A stretch of DNA of 64,000 nucleotides, taken from positions 655,537 through 719,536 of the forward strand of contig CAUYUJ010018871.1 in assembly GCA_963575745.1 (NCBI GenBank), read 5' to 3'. The notes under the pieces were generated by a model. That model was not told where the DNA came from and did no database searches. It worked only from the letters and a program-made list of their open reading frames with translations. Positions 58,701 through 62,469 of this stretch are shown piece after piece (the first letter of the stretch is position 1; every line of letters begins with the position of its first letter). The DNA comes from Prorocentrum cordatum (taxonomy: Eukaryota; Sar; Dinophyceae; Prorocentrales; Prorocentraceae). The translations under genes were made by a program, and so were the position numbers.

Positions 58701-61698
58701 AGGTTGCTACTTTTACACTCACCCGCCATCGAAACACTCAGACGGTTCCTGGGTTGGCAAGCGCGTTAGCCCTCATGATGGCGAACCAATGGGATCCTTA
58801 TTCGGACCCATTCGCGAGGTAGGTCAGTTCATGGGATACGTGACCGTGAAAATCGGAGACCACTGGATGAACGTTTGGGATGGCACGAAGGGCATGATGG
58901 CGGGCAACACGCTGGCCCGCGTCGTACCTTGCCCAGACTTTGACCCTAACTCGCTTCCAGATGACCTTCGCTTCGATCCCTCAGTTAATTTTCCACCTCG
59001 TCATGCACTCATGACGCCGACCAGTGACGTCAGGGCTGGGGGAGGTTCTCGTGCTCCACTGCGCCAGAGGCATACAGACGCCCCTAGTGCAGCGGGACAC
59101 CGCAGCGCCCCCAGTCAACAGCCCCCAGAGGTTGAGGAGGTCTCCGACATACATGCTCTTGAGGCTGAGCCAGGTGAGTTGCTCAAATTGATCAGGAGCC
59201 CTCAGTCTTTGGGTGTGTCCACTGACGACGCACCTCCGGCCCAGTCGTCGCCGACAGTCGTGCCAGAACCGACACCAGTTGCAGTTGACCCTCCGTCGCC
59301 GACTATCACTCCACACTCGCCCGACTATCCTCCGCCGGCAGCGGAGGATCACCCTCTGGCGGCAAACGATCACAGTTCGCCTACTGAGATGCCGGCCCCC
59401 ACACAGGACCAGAGCTCGCCGACCGAAATCCCTGTACCAACGGATTTTCCAGAGGAAAGTAACGATGACGGCGCAGCGGGATATCGCAACAATGGTGACA
59501 CTGCGCCACATGTTCCCGAACATGCCGATGATGAGTTCCTCAAGAAGGATGACTGGTCCCCAGAGAACGACCTCCGCAATGAGATTGACACAATGGAGGA
59601 TAACGCGGAGAAAACTCTCACGTATGGACCAGATCAGACCGACCTACCAGACTATTTCAAAGCATTCAAGAAAGTCCACATTGTTCGTAGATCTGGGCCT
59701 CAAGGTGGTGTTAGCACCAAAGTGAAGGAAACCATGGAATACATCGTTGTTTTGAACATGGATGATATCGCAAATACAACAATGACCTTCGAATTCAATT
59801 GCGATGCACCATGGTGTCACCGTTTCCCAGAGCAATGCGGACACAGAGCTTTCACCAAGTACCTTTTCCAGTGCATTGGTACTTTCCGATACAGAACCCT
59901 GGCATACGGCAGACGTTCATGGTGCGCCATGGCATACCTGAACCTCTACCAGCAGGCTGGCGACAAATTTGCACTCCTCGGCATTGAGAACGCCGAGATC
60001 CTGCAGAACCATCCCGGCCTTGCTGCACTCCGCATGGGCACAGAGACCTATGTGGACGACGAGTTCGTGAATGCGGCGCCCCACGACGGAGAGATTTCCA
60101 CATTGGCTACGAAGCAAGGGGAAACCCTAGCGTCGCGAGACGATGTGGAGGCTACAAAAACCGTTATCGAATCTGTCGTTGGTTCACAGTTATCACAACG
60201 CACACTCGCCACTCAAGTTCTCCAAGACGCATACCAGGCTATCGCCGCTTCCGCCGACTTTCAGGGTGCAGCGGGAAACCGCAGCGACCTTGACAAGATC
60301 TTGGACGAAGACGACGAAAAGATCTTTGCCCCGCTTGAGCCTGATCACCTCGATCGGGCCCGCCAAATCGTCTCTGCGCCAGGTGGTAGTGTATCTCAGG
60401 AAAATTTCGCGACCTTGCTCGCAGGGTTCGCTCAGTTCGACGAGAGCACAGGACTGGCACCTCCAGAGCTACAGACTCGCATCCCTTCTTGCTCAATTTG
60501 CAACGCTCGGATGCCCGCCGATTTGGACACTCCTGGGGCCACTCTGAAGTGTGCCTTTTGCATGAGGTACGAGAACTCAAAATGGCCGGACGAAGTTGCG
60601 GCCTGGCGAGAACAGTTCGTTGCGCTTGTCGCCACTCAGCCGGATGACGTCGCCCAGCGCGTCACAGCTGCCCCCATTGATACGCGTGGCTTGAAGAAGC
60701 CACAGACGGACGCTAAAGACGATCTTCAAAATATGGGGAAGAAAGCTGAGAAACGGCATCAGAGGTGGCTAGCTTGGAACTCTCCATCTCTGGAGGAATG
60801 CGACAGGCTACGTACAAAAGCCGATGCGGACGGCATTCTGCCTGAGAATCCAAACTACCCTCCCATGTATCATCCATACATGTCCCTTGCACAACGCTTT
60901 GCGGAGGACGATGATTTTCGTGAGCAGATGACAACGGTTCGGATTCAAGCTGGCAGGGTTGCATGGACAATGGAAGTTGCCACTGAGGCCGATCGCCTCT
61001 GGCAGGCCTGCAAAAAGAGAAAAGAAACTGGAGCACCGAATCTCGGAGCCGAGACACTTCGTGAACGGTTTCAGCGCAACCATCTTACCGTACACGTCCC
61101 GGGCGAGTCTCTCCGCGGTGCCATCACCGCCGCAGAAATTCGCGCGCACCCACAGTCCCTGACTGGGTCCCGGGACGAGATCCGCTCCGGTGTTAAGAGA
61201 GAGCGCGAAGAATACTACTCTCAGCTTCAGGAGACTGCCAGTGCAGCGGGAAACCGCAGCGACAATGCTCCAGGAAGCAGTAGTGGGGGTGACATAAGGG
61301 GGAGCGGGACCGATCCAACCCCCCAGCCACCACCACATACATCCGAGTATCGTACCTCTTCCGGCGCGTTCGACAGCCATGGCCATGTCGCCTCTCCGGC
61401 GCCTCCGCCTGCCGCTGCCAGATATGCGCCCGCGCGTCCCGATGATGGACCACCTCTAGCAAAGCGCCCCGCTATCTCGAACGTGACCCACGGTTACAGT
61501 CCTGATTACGGTGCCCACTATTACGACAGGCAAATTGCTCCATATGACCGCCAGTGGTACGACCACTGGGACGAGTTCATCTGGGTCAAAGCGTGGGATC
61601 CTTTCGCCAATAGTGGATGGGGCGCGACTGCATGGAACAAGAAGTACACCTCGGGACAATATACGGGCAGAACATGGCGCTGGGATCCTCCACGCTAA
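43720..61698 (+). CDS. Giant Copia Gag-Pol polyprotein with novel C-terminal half (5,992 aa)
   Basis: One frame without a stop. In order: Ala/Gln/Pro-rich leader; coiled coil 280-605; Gag-like segment 698-917; three CCCH fingers 938-1047; RS/RSPGG tract to about 1170; aspartic protease (Asp1361); integrase (H/C finger 1578-1592, Asp1636, Asp1698, Glu1729); RT (Asp2393, YVDD 2486-2489); RNase H (Asp2701, Glu2746/2748, Asp2753) ending near 2913. Residues 2914-5992 have no Copia counterpart. They include a Tpt1/KptA-like domain (4483-4638), Pro-rich linkers, a zinc ribbon (5591-5614) and a Tyr/Trp-rich tail. Thirty hairpin repeats give recurring QRETAA or AAGNRS peptides. No frameshift separates Gag and Pol. 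The protease presumably cuts the product, but sites are not evident. Codon use is more balanced than in the GC-rich hydratase gene. Confidence 0.95.
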   Translation: MTARHQSSVLPHDESSPSVARNLDADMSDILGASPNFAARMAISPGTDGLDEAMPPPSAAQSMQRETAAMPALPTQAAVQLHAMQAELHQLRALHAHSVSAPPLPIGDQPSLQQRFLHAAPGLTPQFPTLHTTSDVPPAALHQSARRETAAPPQTAQRATAAPSQTVQRDTAAQQMPTPSSPPRERGTGTRRWGHGTPEHTGIEQGQVYERVRAFENRTSDHGPSRRAHSRSQAPRRGPEQYIIRDDRGSRSPSVRGVRIRPQSSPAANRHREALPMQDMAELRDHVHTYVEYQTSLVHKAVASDTAVLRSDLQQGLSILDAAVQEDRRVMQQLMQRLDIQRDRETNELVAVKSDFDRLEASVIQIRQHNDERARILREELREVAGTASGAFVAPSTALQGHLATIRGETEAAARELHDHTRSVQQDLYGKLCEAENAFQAQLSSCQVQHVPQLLSRVHTLEQTVAELQVARAHTAQVSPTATVTNPDVTAAVLQTVRAEVAHLQRQLQDSVAERDAESARATARLDQMNAEMARLANENVDLRTLIVNHTTHNKDDVRFLTDTQKHQHAELDVLSDCVAKLQADNTTLEQTINDHIADAAKHTPVTGSRRPSPDAAARDAGGSSGAASKPTLPQAGTGADEQRGTAAQPPAPEPAADNASFRTHSPINLGPLGSNVAQSPYNVGGSLLPATVKESDRVRVPGFPKITGVSDWMNGVRKGFRNASGRPAQAYAFIMVAENPEMTFEDLADSGDFESLDCKLADALLEILPHELRLQMKLLEDVEHKAKRMLKGRQVYQKIIRSFDVTVAEDHLHDFDRIKNLRMHGDDLQRFIVEWDRLLLALNKLPEMYIMESLFRTQVQRHPWMKEDMSKYNKAKAGAKDENGEVIKTYKWLHQRVYDVLDLYKLQKNQYSMQKESRDTVAPAKTKIKQSSRNSHCVPFFKGKGCPRPDTCKFLHAAEKKPPPRRHPSSRDPPRNRQSSQHRRDARGSASGAATSRPPAARYFCYDFAKGNMCQRGTGCNRHHVHPCVFYQKGSCTNGDNCKFAHYKNGFKTPPRSPSRPRGEQRFPSRSPGGRRWSQRSRSFTRSPGGRAYSRSPGGTRRFSTNTRQPSKSPGGTRWSQKDSRSPSRSSQRQGRSRSPGGTRWSQRDSRSGSRSSRTSQSSQRQRSPARNTNRVYVIREKILAVSPTHGISKAQIFKTKPPATTSTPKLKVRWNLAGTDVEFFTVRRKMRPYREAPNKGGAVHVPDPIPDWWWIRSQAHLIRAQENAFALIRRLDDDEDIHFDYCYIAIPQEDVLLHTYATAQQATAAPAQQATAAPVQQATAAPAQQDTAASSQQETAACVPPTKDTVAISRSFVLDSGSALHISDKSDMTESEKKGIRIGREHILETANGERIVNQHVRVKIPALGIEKDTLVMDNCPSVWSMGRLVEEDDWDIHWNRKIGCVLTPPQGQPKQAVVHNFIPQINIDHMHDAPPPPPTPLHSARRHTKECPRRRVRTSCCGVILPQWKSMSHRDCGRGRFQTFPIDPAEETPTKGPCWCYNLEVLNKPSCSGDPQQGPDSALPVGERPSIDPSHYLTHSPKHPDCEICARALIRKKPCKRKHKMRSDLEKNEDDSTYEAFVPKRFGDSLTADHIIIGDDEATGRQKERCALVVLDKHTGIMMAYPALHKDAETTKLSLTKFVAPNDEVKHIYTDNSKELIKACATLGWRHDTSTPHRPQTNGTVERAVQRVVKGTKAVLMASGLGHEWWCEAMQCFCNATNFSLSTTGAASSDPNKAELTPYEIRFGESFNGRTVPFGSKVYWKCLYPELITDSDGKKFTKTTREGLFMGYHMHAGGRWSGDYLVVDTATYAKYPDSTHCHVHRVKDIVVPAKLEFPVADGVLTHHNPPMHESIADEAKIPLGDCLDPMRDDDPRLDNYPADWDDPAHTPMQGETPAVAEAELPTAPAATPDYWEKRDATIIRHICTPRLQLFIPTDAPEGLPVPLEKFDVIREFETTSTFQGQDKFRDTWDGVSESDHRALGEPWTGTVRFYYAPEYTSDGKIKSMGRDTKIQKTTRPDHCLVEYWKCLSGRQRDRERAFGKMVSQARARRHEATLKTWSRQDDNAKTLRTTRSDGPRWDRVERRLTLDTHTGDTIRDEQVKGVTDKTILYAPVPGGPRDITTVLYYLPDNEHRETSASSSSPARAAVAIASPTNIDHDGPSFGALNPLCLTLKPTFAQFVRQRKLSGFVDAPIMAVLPKDIPDQPHRERHETTSYALVTQSLNKKQIAAEPRAQAALRGEYDRLRAQTTWMEDTVAERADVKAQAIKEGKDIHFAHLLELGTVKHSELPPEQRKYKGRVVCQGNTMKDQTGLAAVFADAASSASHIEASKLVDAVAHMPGYNGGQSDAPSAYTQALLYGDGRIDPVDTWISLPPARRPASWAKYKDPVCRLRLALYGHPLAGVFWERHCKTCLESKGFVPMQGWECIWTHPKLGLVLSVYVDDFKLAGPKDNLEAGWTLIRDSGIKIDPPTKLDQYLGCGQAPYTVSDIEFNKRMETIRPLLPQAQRDTAAYKTAKDVRGVRYNMSGYIDQCIDRYLEVAATIPDNPKMKFRDLPVSETPGIEDSAFTEADFDDKGVLGPESASILMKILYLARCCRFDLLHPVCMLAREITKWNRACDKRLHRLVCYIKHTKTHSLQGFIGDSADQLSVILFTDASYADCVSTSKSTTGIFAAIVGPNTFFPINAACKKQTVVSHSSTESEIVALDTALRVEGLPLLTFWEHVVRTHKARDKVAAASRKQRKPPTYKKQGETPAPGTYDSPRSTLTTFGEHPLHDHRKVYSDKSPPQVQLIIAEDNEAVIKIVKKGRTAALRHLHRTHRINLDWIVEVCQHEQIHLSHVGTKEQVADMMTKHFDSKKSNVWETLLELALIRPSPSLPKGMRRHTSTEDEGTRRPNGLPHSAEPPKSPGCLGFCEVALTSKDPWGEVGSACGKRCVGCPNHEGLHSCGHHHGITAGSNASRSARPKSPRQRRKSPQKSPTRAKKDPGPTRAKSPTRTRRKVATGHHFPTSSSPGSSSSSPLRTLVIRDVMHNRSDSSQGEETPAAPPGIGAVGGSNTQLQDRSRSPPSSMQRGTASSSGGNPGAPRGGQPPLEGGEDQDADMVDITEGTPRFNRAFPMIQRPACTLPPDGPIIRPTVGAAFDTQLPWAGPNKFPIAFTQAPEGSGVCFLECSRKDLRNAVEMDVEISMQNLLQETTLPWVSFFAVLHSYVAKACLDQDMNDQLESIVQHFNWLRTEALGSAAGDRSIAAGDRSEPPLMPSLECLSHAATSLWKGLQGAWSIVGSTAIGGWVSSSLDDTYNMYKKEHRPLGLNSLDTPNYGYNFGVQRSSSGLTHGRALPHKSDCAGSVGSFVENSYNSFIDIPARDLNSDMKTASPKHHVQYIGGGSCRLDPPCGSGGHLSRPIAIASLTDTGSHRYAAGNRSGDDPWREELEANQSPVRTSGWAPGHQRRNIFGCPSHNQQSDNKISDPLLVCADSTSRGDSTNDFIDFDHAKHHSWTNASVVKCFADENGWMQLATEDLGLSINHAFGPTGTATPFFYIFTDSGPMMGKASKNYHTPEEAINMLCSYDCIRQVGQPFSTLLVPTPVHQEYMGKATLATLASAARDCILDWFYSYIPGFWDDHVVQPGTDLPQRPEGSSDEDYMNLGLVPELERLDQRTSERKRLIITNAEKGTNIDGIDSSLWSLHRDILERIATLREMRAQNMDTAQKQRYFDMDEALWDTWADLDAHYKQLWYERGATATFWWNNNDITFPAYNQKIVDAQKVDLGWERRDHRAYQRKWEAQEGCLLEMMPHVSFGLDRFCDVANWYKHPQVIGPGTAKDWGLPHHFDTISKDMCILMQTRGISVINNSAWTQAMDRTKDDGWHCQKTGANWARFAAQWVTFATLKNLYGVMNSKPSQFYAFKQPAVKPLNEPQSHSLSHMLLIAWHHRQVHIQSLYDHVSASSVDRAKTNELLCMRAAHNLCNWTKQRDTAAAQRETVATAAAPPTVAPEIAKMITAHLKRSGVKNEDETSTRATTAFASNAESIQQREDLGMRAVLNQEGDITFLPVTEDTTADPTYALVMTQDEYVMADHVSQMSKLYRGLLQDTRDKSLGPDRNSWITGYMECTSETSWRERHARLCAAIYAGLYLLDPDLMKNGKGDARHLRLAEEMALNPEAQQWMDNNPMTTAESEDGDMVLQRETVARETLYNVLTPQRACYFSGVKKRTDDMDRCKTPRELALIDPDHPNAIVIFDVDPLLRRTIPDNVPENDPRRLINEQDIHVLKYADDLVGSRWFEGAYEWIALPPWRDCPYGPPLPDGCDFGRWEFSKLLMTMLRHTSGVTNAYHDRRLNIDFSKTSTFRECAMNCWQRSQQEYYHRKKGKWEYRKTPTNEAVLACWEIERDNGDYIDLADYYCYMAIRMLQYHADGKSRTEVFAPIGSDLNPLTFPFGRILAIRSTGGQSEVHPYSTAHNMGWEELSIHDTPYLWHATELSSVRSITEGSPRSNPGIVKGFDKRDHKHGATRAEVFASAHPFTHSCGQNPYTTIPPYVFHSAKKQCEFQIDHQKCATAGITWWKGKQGAIMAECDIPVHCLIRCRNIATGKIIWGRPDDDDLARPPRDSEPRSKYERSTLYESRGHGNNPWGDAQRVTAAAPPTPPKPPAPTVHKPRPLARDNDVPKRPPPPPTPLQPAQPGQRAPKTPQRKAPPPGGVGRPPPGELPPPIAPNVYPGQVVGYNAVPPPPPRHAPPPVGAVPGQSIAKASPPVLPLPPGPPPAHTPIASAPPHVQREIAAEQRETAAPRDTAVEDVSEGVEGLTLDPHDAAVAAAQMATDREAALAKSEAALLRTQSRLADAINALTAARKAVGLVNIRPAAPPIRTHRDESGDTSAPDVSIPTVVQRETAALQLTTDQERERNRQIHERYEQWFIQAATEGRVSHITSAWPPMGPHETYRIGDYVQSRQGCYFYTHPPSKHSDGSWVGKRVSPHDGEPMGSLFGPIREVGQFMGYVTVKIGDHWMNVWDGTKGMMAGNTLARVVPCPDFDPNSLPDDLRFDPSVNFPPRHALMTPTSDVRAGGGSRAPLRQRHTDAPSAAGHRSAPSQQPPEVEEVSDIHALEAEPGELLKLIRSPQSLGVSTDDAPPAQSSPTVVPEPTPVAVDPPSPTITPHSPDYPPPAAEDHPLAANDHSSPTEMPAPTQDQSSPTEIPVPTDFPEESNDDGAAGYRNNGDTAPHVPEHADDEFLKKDDWSPENDLRNEIDTMEDNAEKTLTYGPDQTDLPDYFKAFKKVHIVRRSGPQGGVSTKVKETMEYIVVLNMDDIANTTMTFEFNCDAPWCHRFPEQCGHRAFTKYLFQCIGTFRYRTLAYGRRSWCAMAYLNLYQQAGDKFALLGIENAEILQNHPGLAALRMGTETYVDDEFVNAAPHDGEISTLATKQGETLASRDDVEATKTVIESVVGSQLSQRTLATQVLQDAYQAIAASADFQGAAGNRSDLDKILDEDDEKIFAPLEPDHLDRARQIVSAPGGSVSQENFATLLAGFAQFDESTGLAPPELQTRIPSCSICNARMPADLDTPGATLKCAFCMRYENSKWPDEVAAWREQFVALVATQPDDVAQRVTAAPIDTRGLKKPQTDAKDDLQNMGKKAEKRHQRWLAWNSPSLEECDRLRTKADADGILPENPNYPPMYHPYMSLAQRFAEDDDFREQMTTVRIQAGRVAWTMEVATEADRLWQACKKRKETGAPNLGAETLRERFQRNHLTVHVPGESLRGAITAAEIRAHPQSLTGSRDEIRSGVKREREEYYSQLQETASAAGNRSDNAPGSSSGGDIRGSGTDPTPQPPPHTSEYRTSSGAFDSHGHVASPAPPPAAARYAPARPDDGPPLAKRPAISNVTHGYSPDYGAHYYDRQIAPYDRQWYDHWDEFIWVKAWDPFANSGWGATAWNKKYTSGQYTGRTWRWDPPR
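43908..44237 (+). repeat. Four 18-nt hairpin repeats
   Basis: Copies at 43908, 44154, 44187 and 44220, loops GAAA, GAAA, GCCA and GACA. All encode QRETAA-like peptides. The last three are spaced exactly 33 bp apart. Copy 2 has G in place of A at stem position 3. Confidence 0.9.
44557..45534 (+). other. Coiled-coil region (residues 280-605)
   Basis: Long heptad-like stretches rich in Leu, Glu, Arg and Gln (MAELRDHVHTYVEY, SDLQQGLSILDAAVQED, LREELREVAG, LQDSVAERDAESARATARL). These suggest an elongated self-associating segment before the capsid-like region. It is much longer than the N-terminal part of ordinary Copia Gag. Confidence 0.7.
45645..45662 (+). repeat. Hairpin repeat, GGAA loop
   Basis: GCAGCGG-GGAA-CCGCAGC, QRGTAA phase. 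Confidence 0.9.
45811..46470 (+). other. Gag capsid-like region (residues 698-917)
   Basis: A helical segment starts VPGFPKITGVSDWMNGV. It contains LLEILPHELRLQMKL, HDFDRIKNLRMHGDDLQRFI and LPEMYIMESLF, in the manner of the UBN2-type Copia Gag (helix-rich, ending shortly before the nucleic-acid-binding fingers). The assignment rests on position and style rather than a strict motif. Confidence 0.6.
46531..46860 (+). other. Three CCCH zinc fingers (residues 938-1047)
   Basis: Finger 1 (938-957) and finger 2 (1006-1025) are C-x8-C-x5-C-x3-H; finger 3 (1029-1047) is C-x7-C-x5-C-x3-H. These are RNA-binding CCCH fingers, as in mRNA-processing proteins. They replace the single CCHC knuckle usual in Copia Gag, and no CCHC knuckle is seen. 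Confidence 0.9.
46876..47240 (+). other. RS/RSPGG repeat tract
   Basis: Repeats of RSPGGTRWSQ with SR dipeptides follow the fingers. The combination CCCH plus RS resembles splicing factors. It may bind RNA or be phosphorylated by SR kinases (inference). Confidence 0.8.
47634..47747 (+). repeat. Five tandem hairpin repeats, 24-bp period
   Basis: Starts at 47634, 47658, 47682, 47706 and 47730. Stem position 6/13 is A-T instead of G-C in all five (GCAGCAG ... CTGCAGC), a compensated pair. Loops are GCAA three times, then GACA and GAAA. The peptide is QQATAAP-like. Confidence 0.95.
47782..48105 (+). other. Retropepsin-like protease domain
   Basis: SFVLDSGSALH places the catalytic Asp at 1361 in the DSG motif, as in Copia DSGAS-H. 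ILETANGERI and DTLVMDNCPSVWSMGRLVEE follow, matching the flap and the second-half hydrophobic pattern of Copia proteases. Confidence 0.85.
48451..49330 (+). other. Integrase domain
   Basis: The zinc-binding part reads H-x3-H-x3-H-x2-C-x2-C (His1578, His1582, His1586, Cys1589, Cys1592). The catalytic triad is Asp1636 (LTADHI), Asp1698 (IYTDNS) and Glu1729 (QTNGTVERAV). The second Asp and the Glu are separated by 30 residues rather than the usual 35. NGTxER and a following WWCEAM helix are typical of Copia integrases. Confidence 0.9.
49524..49541 (+). repeat. Hairpin repeat, compensated C-G to G-C
   Basis: GCAGGGG-GAAA-CCCCAGC: stem pair 5/14 is swapped as a unit. The peptide changes to QGETPA. 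Confidence 0.9.
50250..50267 (+). repeat. Hairpin repeat, variant
   Basis: GCACCGG-GAAA-CCAGTGC. The usual A.A mismatch is replaced by an A-T pair, while pair 5/14 is C.A. Confidence 0.7.
50497..51300 (+). other. Reverse transcriptase domain
   Basis: The Copia RT pattern is intact. EYDRLRAQTTW opens it, YKGRVVCQGN is the KARLVxxG-like segment, QSDAPSAYTQAL is motif A with Asp2393, LRLALYGHPLAGVFWE is the YGLKQAP-like segment, and LSVYVDDFKL carries Asp2488/2489. QYLG closes the thumb-proximal segment. Confidence 0.95.
51372..51389 (+). repeat. Hairpin repeat between RT and RNase H
   Basis: GCAGCGG-GACA-CCGCAGC, inside the otherwise conserved Pol region, encoding QRDTAA. Confidence 0.9.
51775..52460 (+). 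other. RNase H domain
   Basis: FTDASYADC (Asp2701), STTGIFAAIVG, KKQTVVSHSSTESEIVALD (Glu2746/2748, Asp2753) and HRINLDWIVE with ADMMTKHF make up the standard Copia RNase H and its C-terminal tail. In ordinary Copia elements the protein ends here. Confidence 0.95.
52104..52121 (+). repeat. Hairpin repeat within RNase H region
   Basis: GCAGGGG-GAAA-CCCCAGC, the same compensated pair as at 49524. Confidence 0.9.
53067..53084 (+). repeat. Hairpin repeat, GGCA loop
   Basis: GCAGCGG-GGCA-CCGCATC. The outer pair 2/17 is lost. Confidence 0.75.
53578..53616 (+). repeat. Two hairpin repeats, 21-bp step, second phase
   Basis: Copies at 53578 and 53599, GAGA loops. They are read one base over relative to most copies, encoding AAGDRS twice. 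Confidence 0.95.
54109..54126 (+). repeat. Hairpin repeat, AAGNRS phase
   Basis: Exact consensus with GAAA loop. Confidence 0.95.
55770..55808 (+). repeat. Two hairpin repeats, 21-bp step
   Basis: 55770 has a GACA loop and consensus stem. 55791 is GCAACGG-GAGA-CCGTCGC, with pair 4/15 changed together to A-T. Confidence 0.9.
56406..56423 (+). repeat. Hairpin repeat, compensated A-T
   Basis: GCAACGG-GAAA-CCGTAGC: pair 4/15 is A-T. Confidence 0.9.
57166..57633 (+). other. Tpt1/KptA-like RNA 2'-phosphotransferase fold (residues 4483-4638)
   Basis: The order of segments matches the C-terminal lobe of Tpt1/KptA. AIRSTGGQSEV stands for IRAxQGHS. PYLWHATELSSVRSITE stands for the LYHGTS...I...G segment (His4520). 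TRAEVFASAHPF (Arg4556) stands for the HLS strand. CEFQIDHQKCATAGITWWKG with GAIMAECDIP stands for the 'A...G..FY.S.NGV.L...VP' end. Tpt1 removes a splice-junction 2'-phosphate from RNA using NAD+. His in QGHS is Gln here and HGT is HAT, so catalysis is uncertain. It could also be another ADP-ribosyltransferase-fold protein. Confidence 0.5.
57753..57770 (+). repeat. Hairpin repeat, GTAA loop
   Basis: GCAGCGG-GTAA-CCGCAGC. Confidence 0.9.
58173..58211 (+). repeat. Two hairpin repeats, 21-bp step
   Basis: 58173 is GCAGCGA-GAGA-TCGCAGC, with pair 7/12 changed together to A-T. 58194 has a GAGA loop and ends CCGCCGC. Confidence 0.9.
58509..58526 (+). repeat. Hairpin repeat, consensus
   Basis: GAAA loop, QRETAA phase. 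Confidence 0.95.
59089..59106 (+). repeat. Hairpin repeat, second phase
   Basis: GACA loop, read as AAGHRS. Confidence 0.95.
59473..59490 (+). repeat. Hairpin repeat, degenerate
   Basis: GCAGCGG-GATA-TCGCAAC, second phase (AAGYRN). One inner pair becomes G.T. Confidence 0.75.
60114..60131 (+). repeat. Hairpin repeat, two compensated pairs
   Basis: GCAAGGG-GAAA-CCCTAGC: pairs 4/15 and 5/14 are both replaced (A-T and G-C). Confidence 0.9.
60268..60285 (+). repeat. Hairpin repeat, second phase
   Basis: Exact consensus, GAAA loop, AAGNRS. Confidence 0.95.
60490..60561 (+). other. Zinc ribbon (residues 5591-5614)
   Basis: C-x2-C-x16-C-x2-C (CSIC ... CAFC) followed by an aromatic-basic segment. 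It is probably a metal-binding structural or nucleic-acid-binding knob. Confidence 0.65.
61243..61260 (+). repeat. Hairpin repeat, second phase
   Basis: Exact consensus, GAAA loop, AAGNRS. Confidence 0.95.
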
Positions 61699-62460
61699 TG
61701 CACCAGGAAACTGGTTGCCATGCCGCCCACAAGTTTTTGAATGGCTTCCAACTTTATCTTATTGTTGATGCGCCCATCGCTATTATCTATCTTTTTCTTT
61801 GTTGATATCTATCCTTTGAGGACGCTCGCACTTACTTTCCGATCGGTATATCACTTCAAGGATTCTTCCCCTTCATGGACTCAACAACTGAGTGTGAAAG
61901 ATTATGGTGCCAGCTATCCTCATGATGTGAGATCACTACTCATATAGATTCAAAAAAAAAAATATCGCATAATGCACAATCGCATAAATATCCTTTAGAC
62001 TCGAACTGTGGCAAGACGTACAGATTGCATCTGGTACAGATTGGATCTGGAACTTGCATAAAAAGATTCACCACCCTCGTACCTAATCGTTCACATATCT
62101 TACTTTGATTTGGATTGGATTGAAGACTTCACATTCAGACATTTCTTTCATATCATGTGTTGCTTCGGGCACCGACCGTTTGGGTCGGTGTCGTAAGAGC
62201 TCAGTCTCTCCATTCCACTTCTCTCCAGCCCACAGCACTGTCCTGGGTTCTATCTCGGCGGCAGGCGCTGTAAAACTTTGTTTGCGGGTTAGCGCCGCCG
62301 TTGGGTGCGAACCTTACGACAGAGTTTTGGCTGTCCCTTCCTTTCCTTCCTGGGCTGAAGCAGTGGATTGCAGACAGGAGTTCAGTAGAGATTCACTCTC
62401 CTATCCCGATCCCCGCTTCGGTGCCTTTCGCCTTTGTGCGTGGGCATCGGGCGGGATCGG
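61699..62460 (+). other. Copia 3' non-coding region
   Basis: About 760 bp between the stop and the purine tract, AT-richer at first (A run near 61952-61961). No second gene such as an env is present. Confidence 0.8.
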
Positions 62461-62469
62461 GACGGGGGG
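62461..62469 (+). promoter_or_regulatory. Polypurine tract
   Basis: GACGGGGGG abuts the 3' LTR, preceded by GCGGGATCGG. It is in the expected position for plus-strand DNA priming. Confidence 0.75.

Larger units (their letters stand above)
52461..61698 (+). other. Novel C-terminal half of the polyprotein
   Basis: About 3,080 residues in frame after RNase H. A basic SPTR/SPR-rich segment follows a Cys/His cluster (CGKRCVGCPNHEGLHSCGHHH, about 52651-52713). Large globular-looking parts (about 53.2-56.7 kb) are rich in Trp, Asp and His and have no recognised family. Pro-rich linkers occupy 57.77-58.16 kb, a possible small beta domain (GDYVQSRQGCYFY to WMNVWDGTKGMM) is at 58.66-58.93 kb, and a Tyr/Trp-rich tail is at 61.48-61.69 kb. 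No signal peptide or clear membrane span is visible, so an envelope-type protein is unlikely. Confidence 0.7.

Noticed and set aside
52461-61698. Envelope-like gene (endogenous-retrovirus type)
   Set aside because: No signal peptide, membrane anchor or separate frame is visible. The sequence reads as soluble and stays in the Pol frame.
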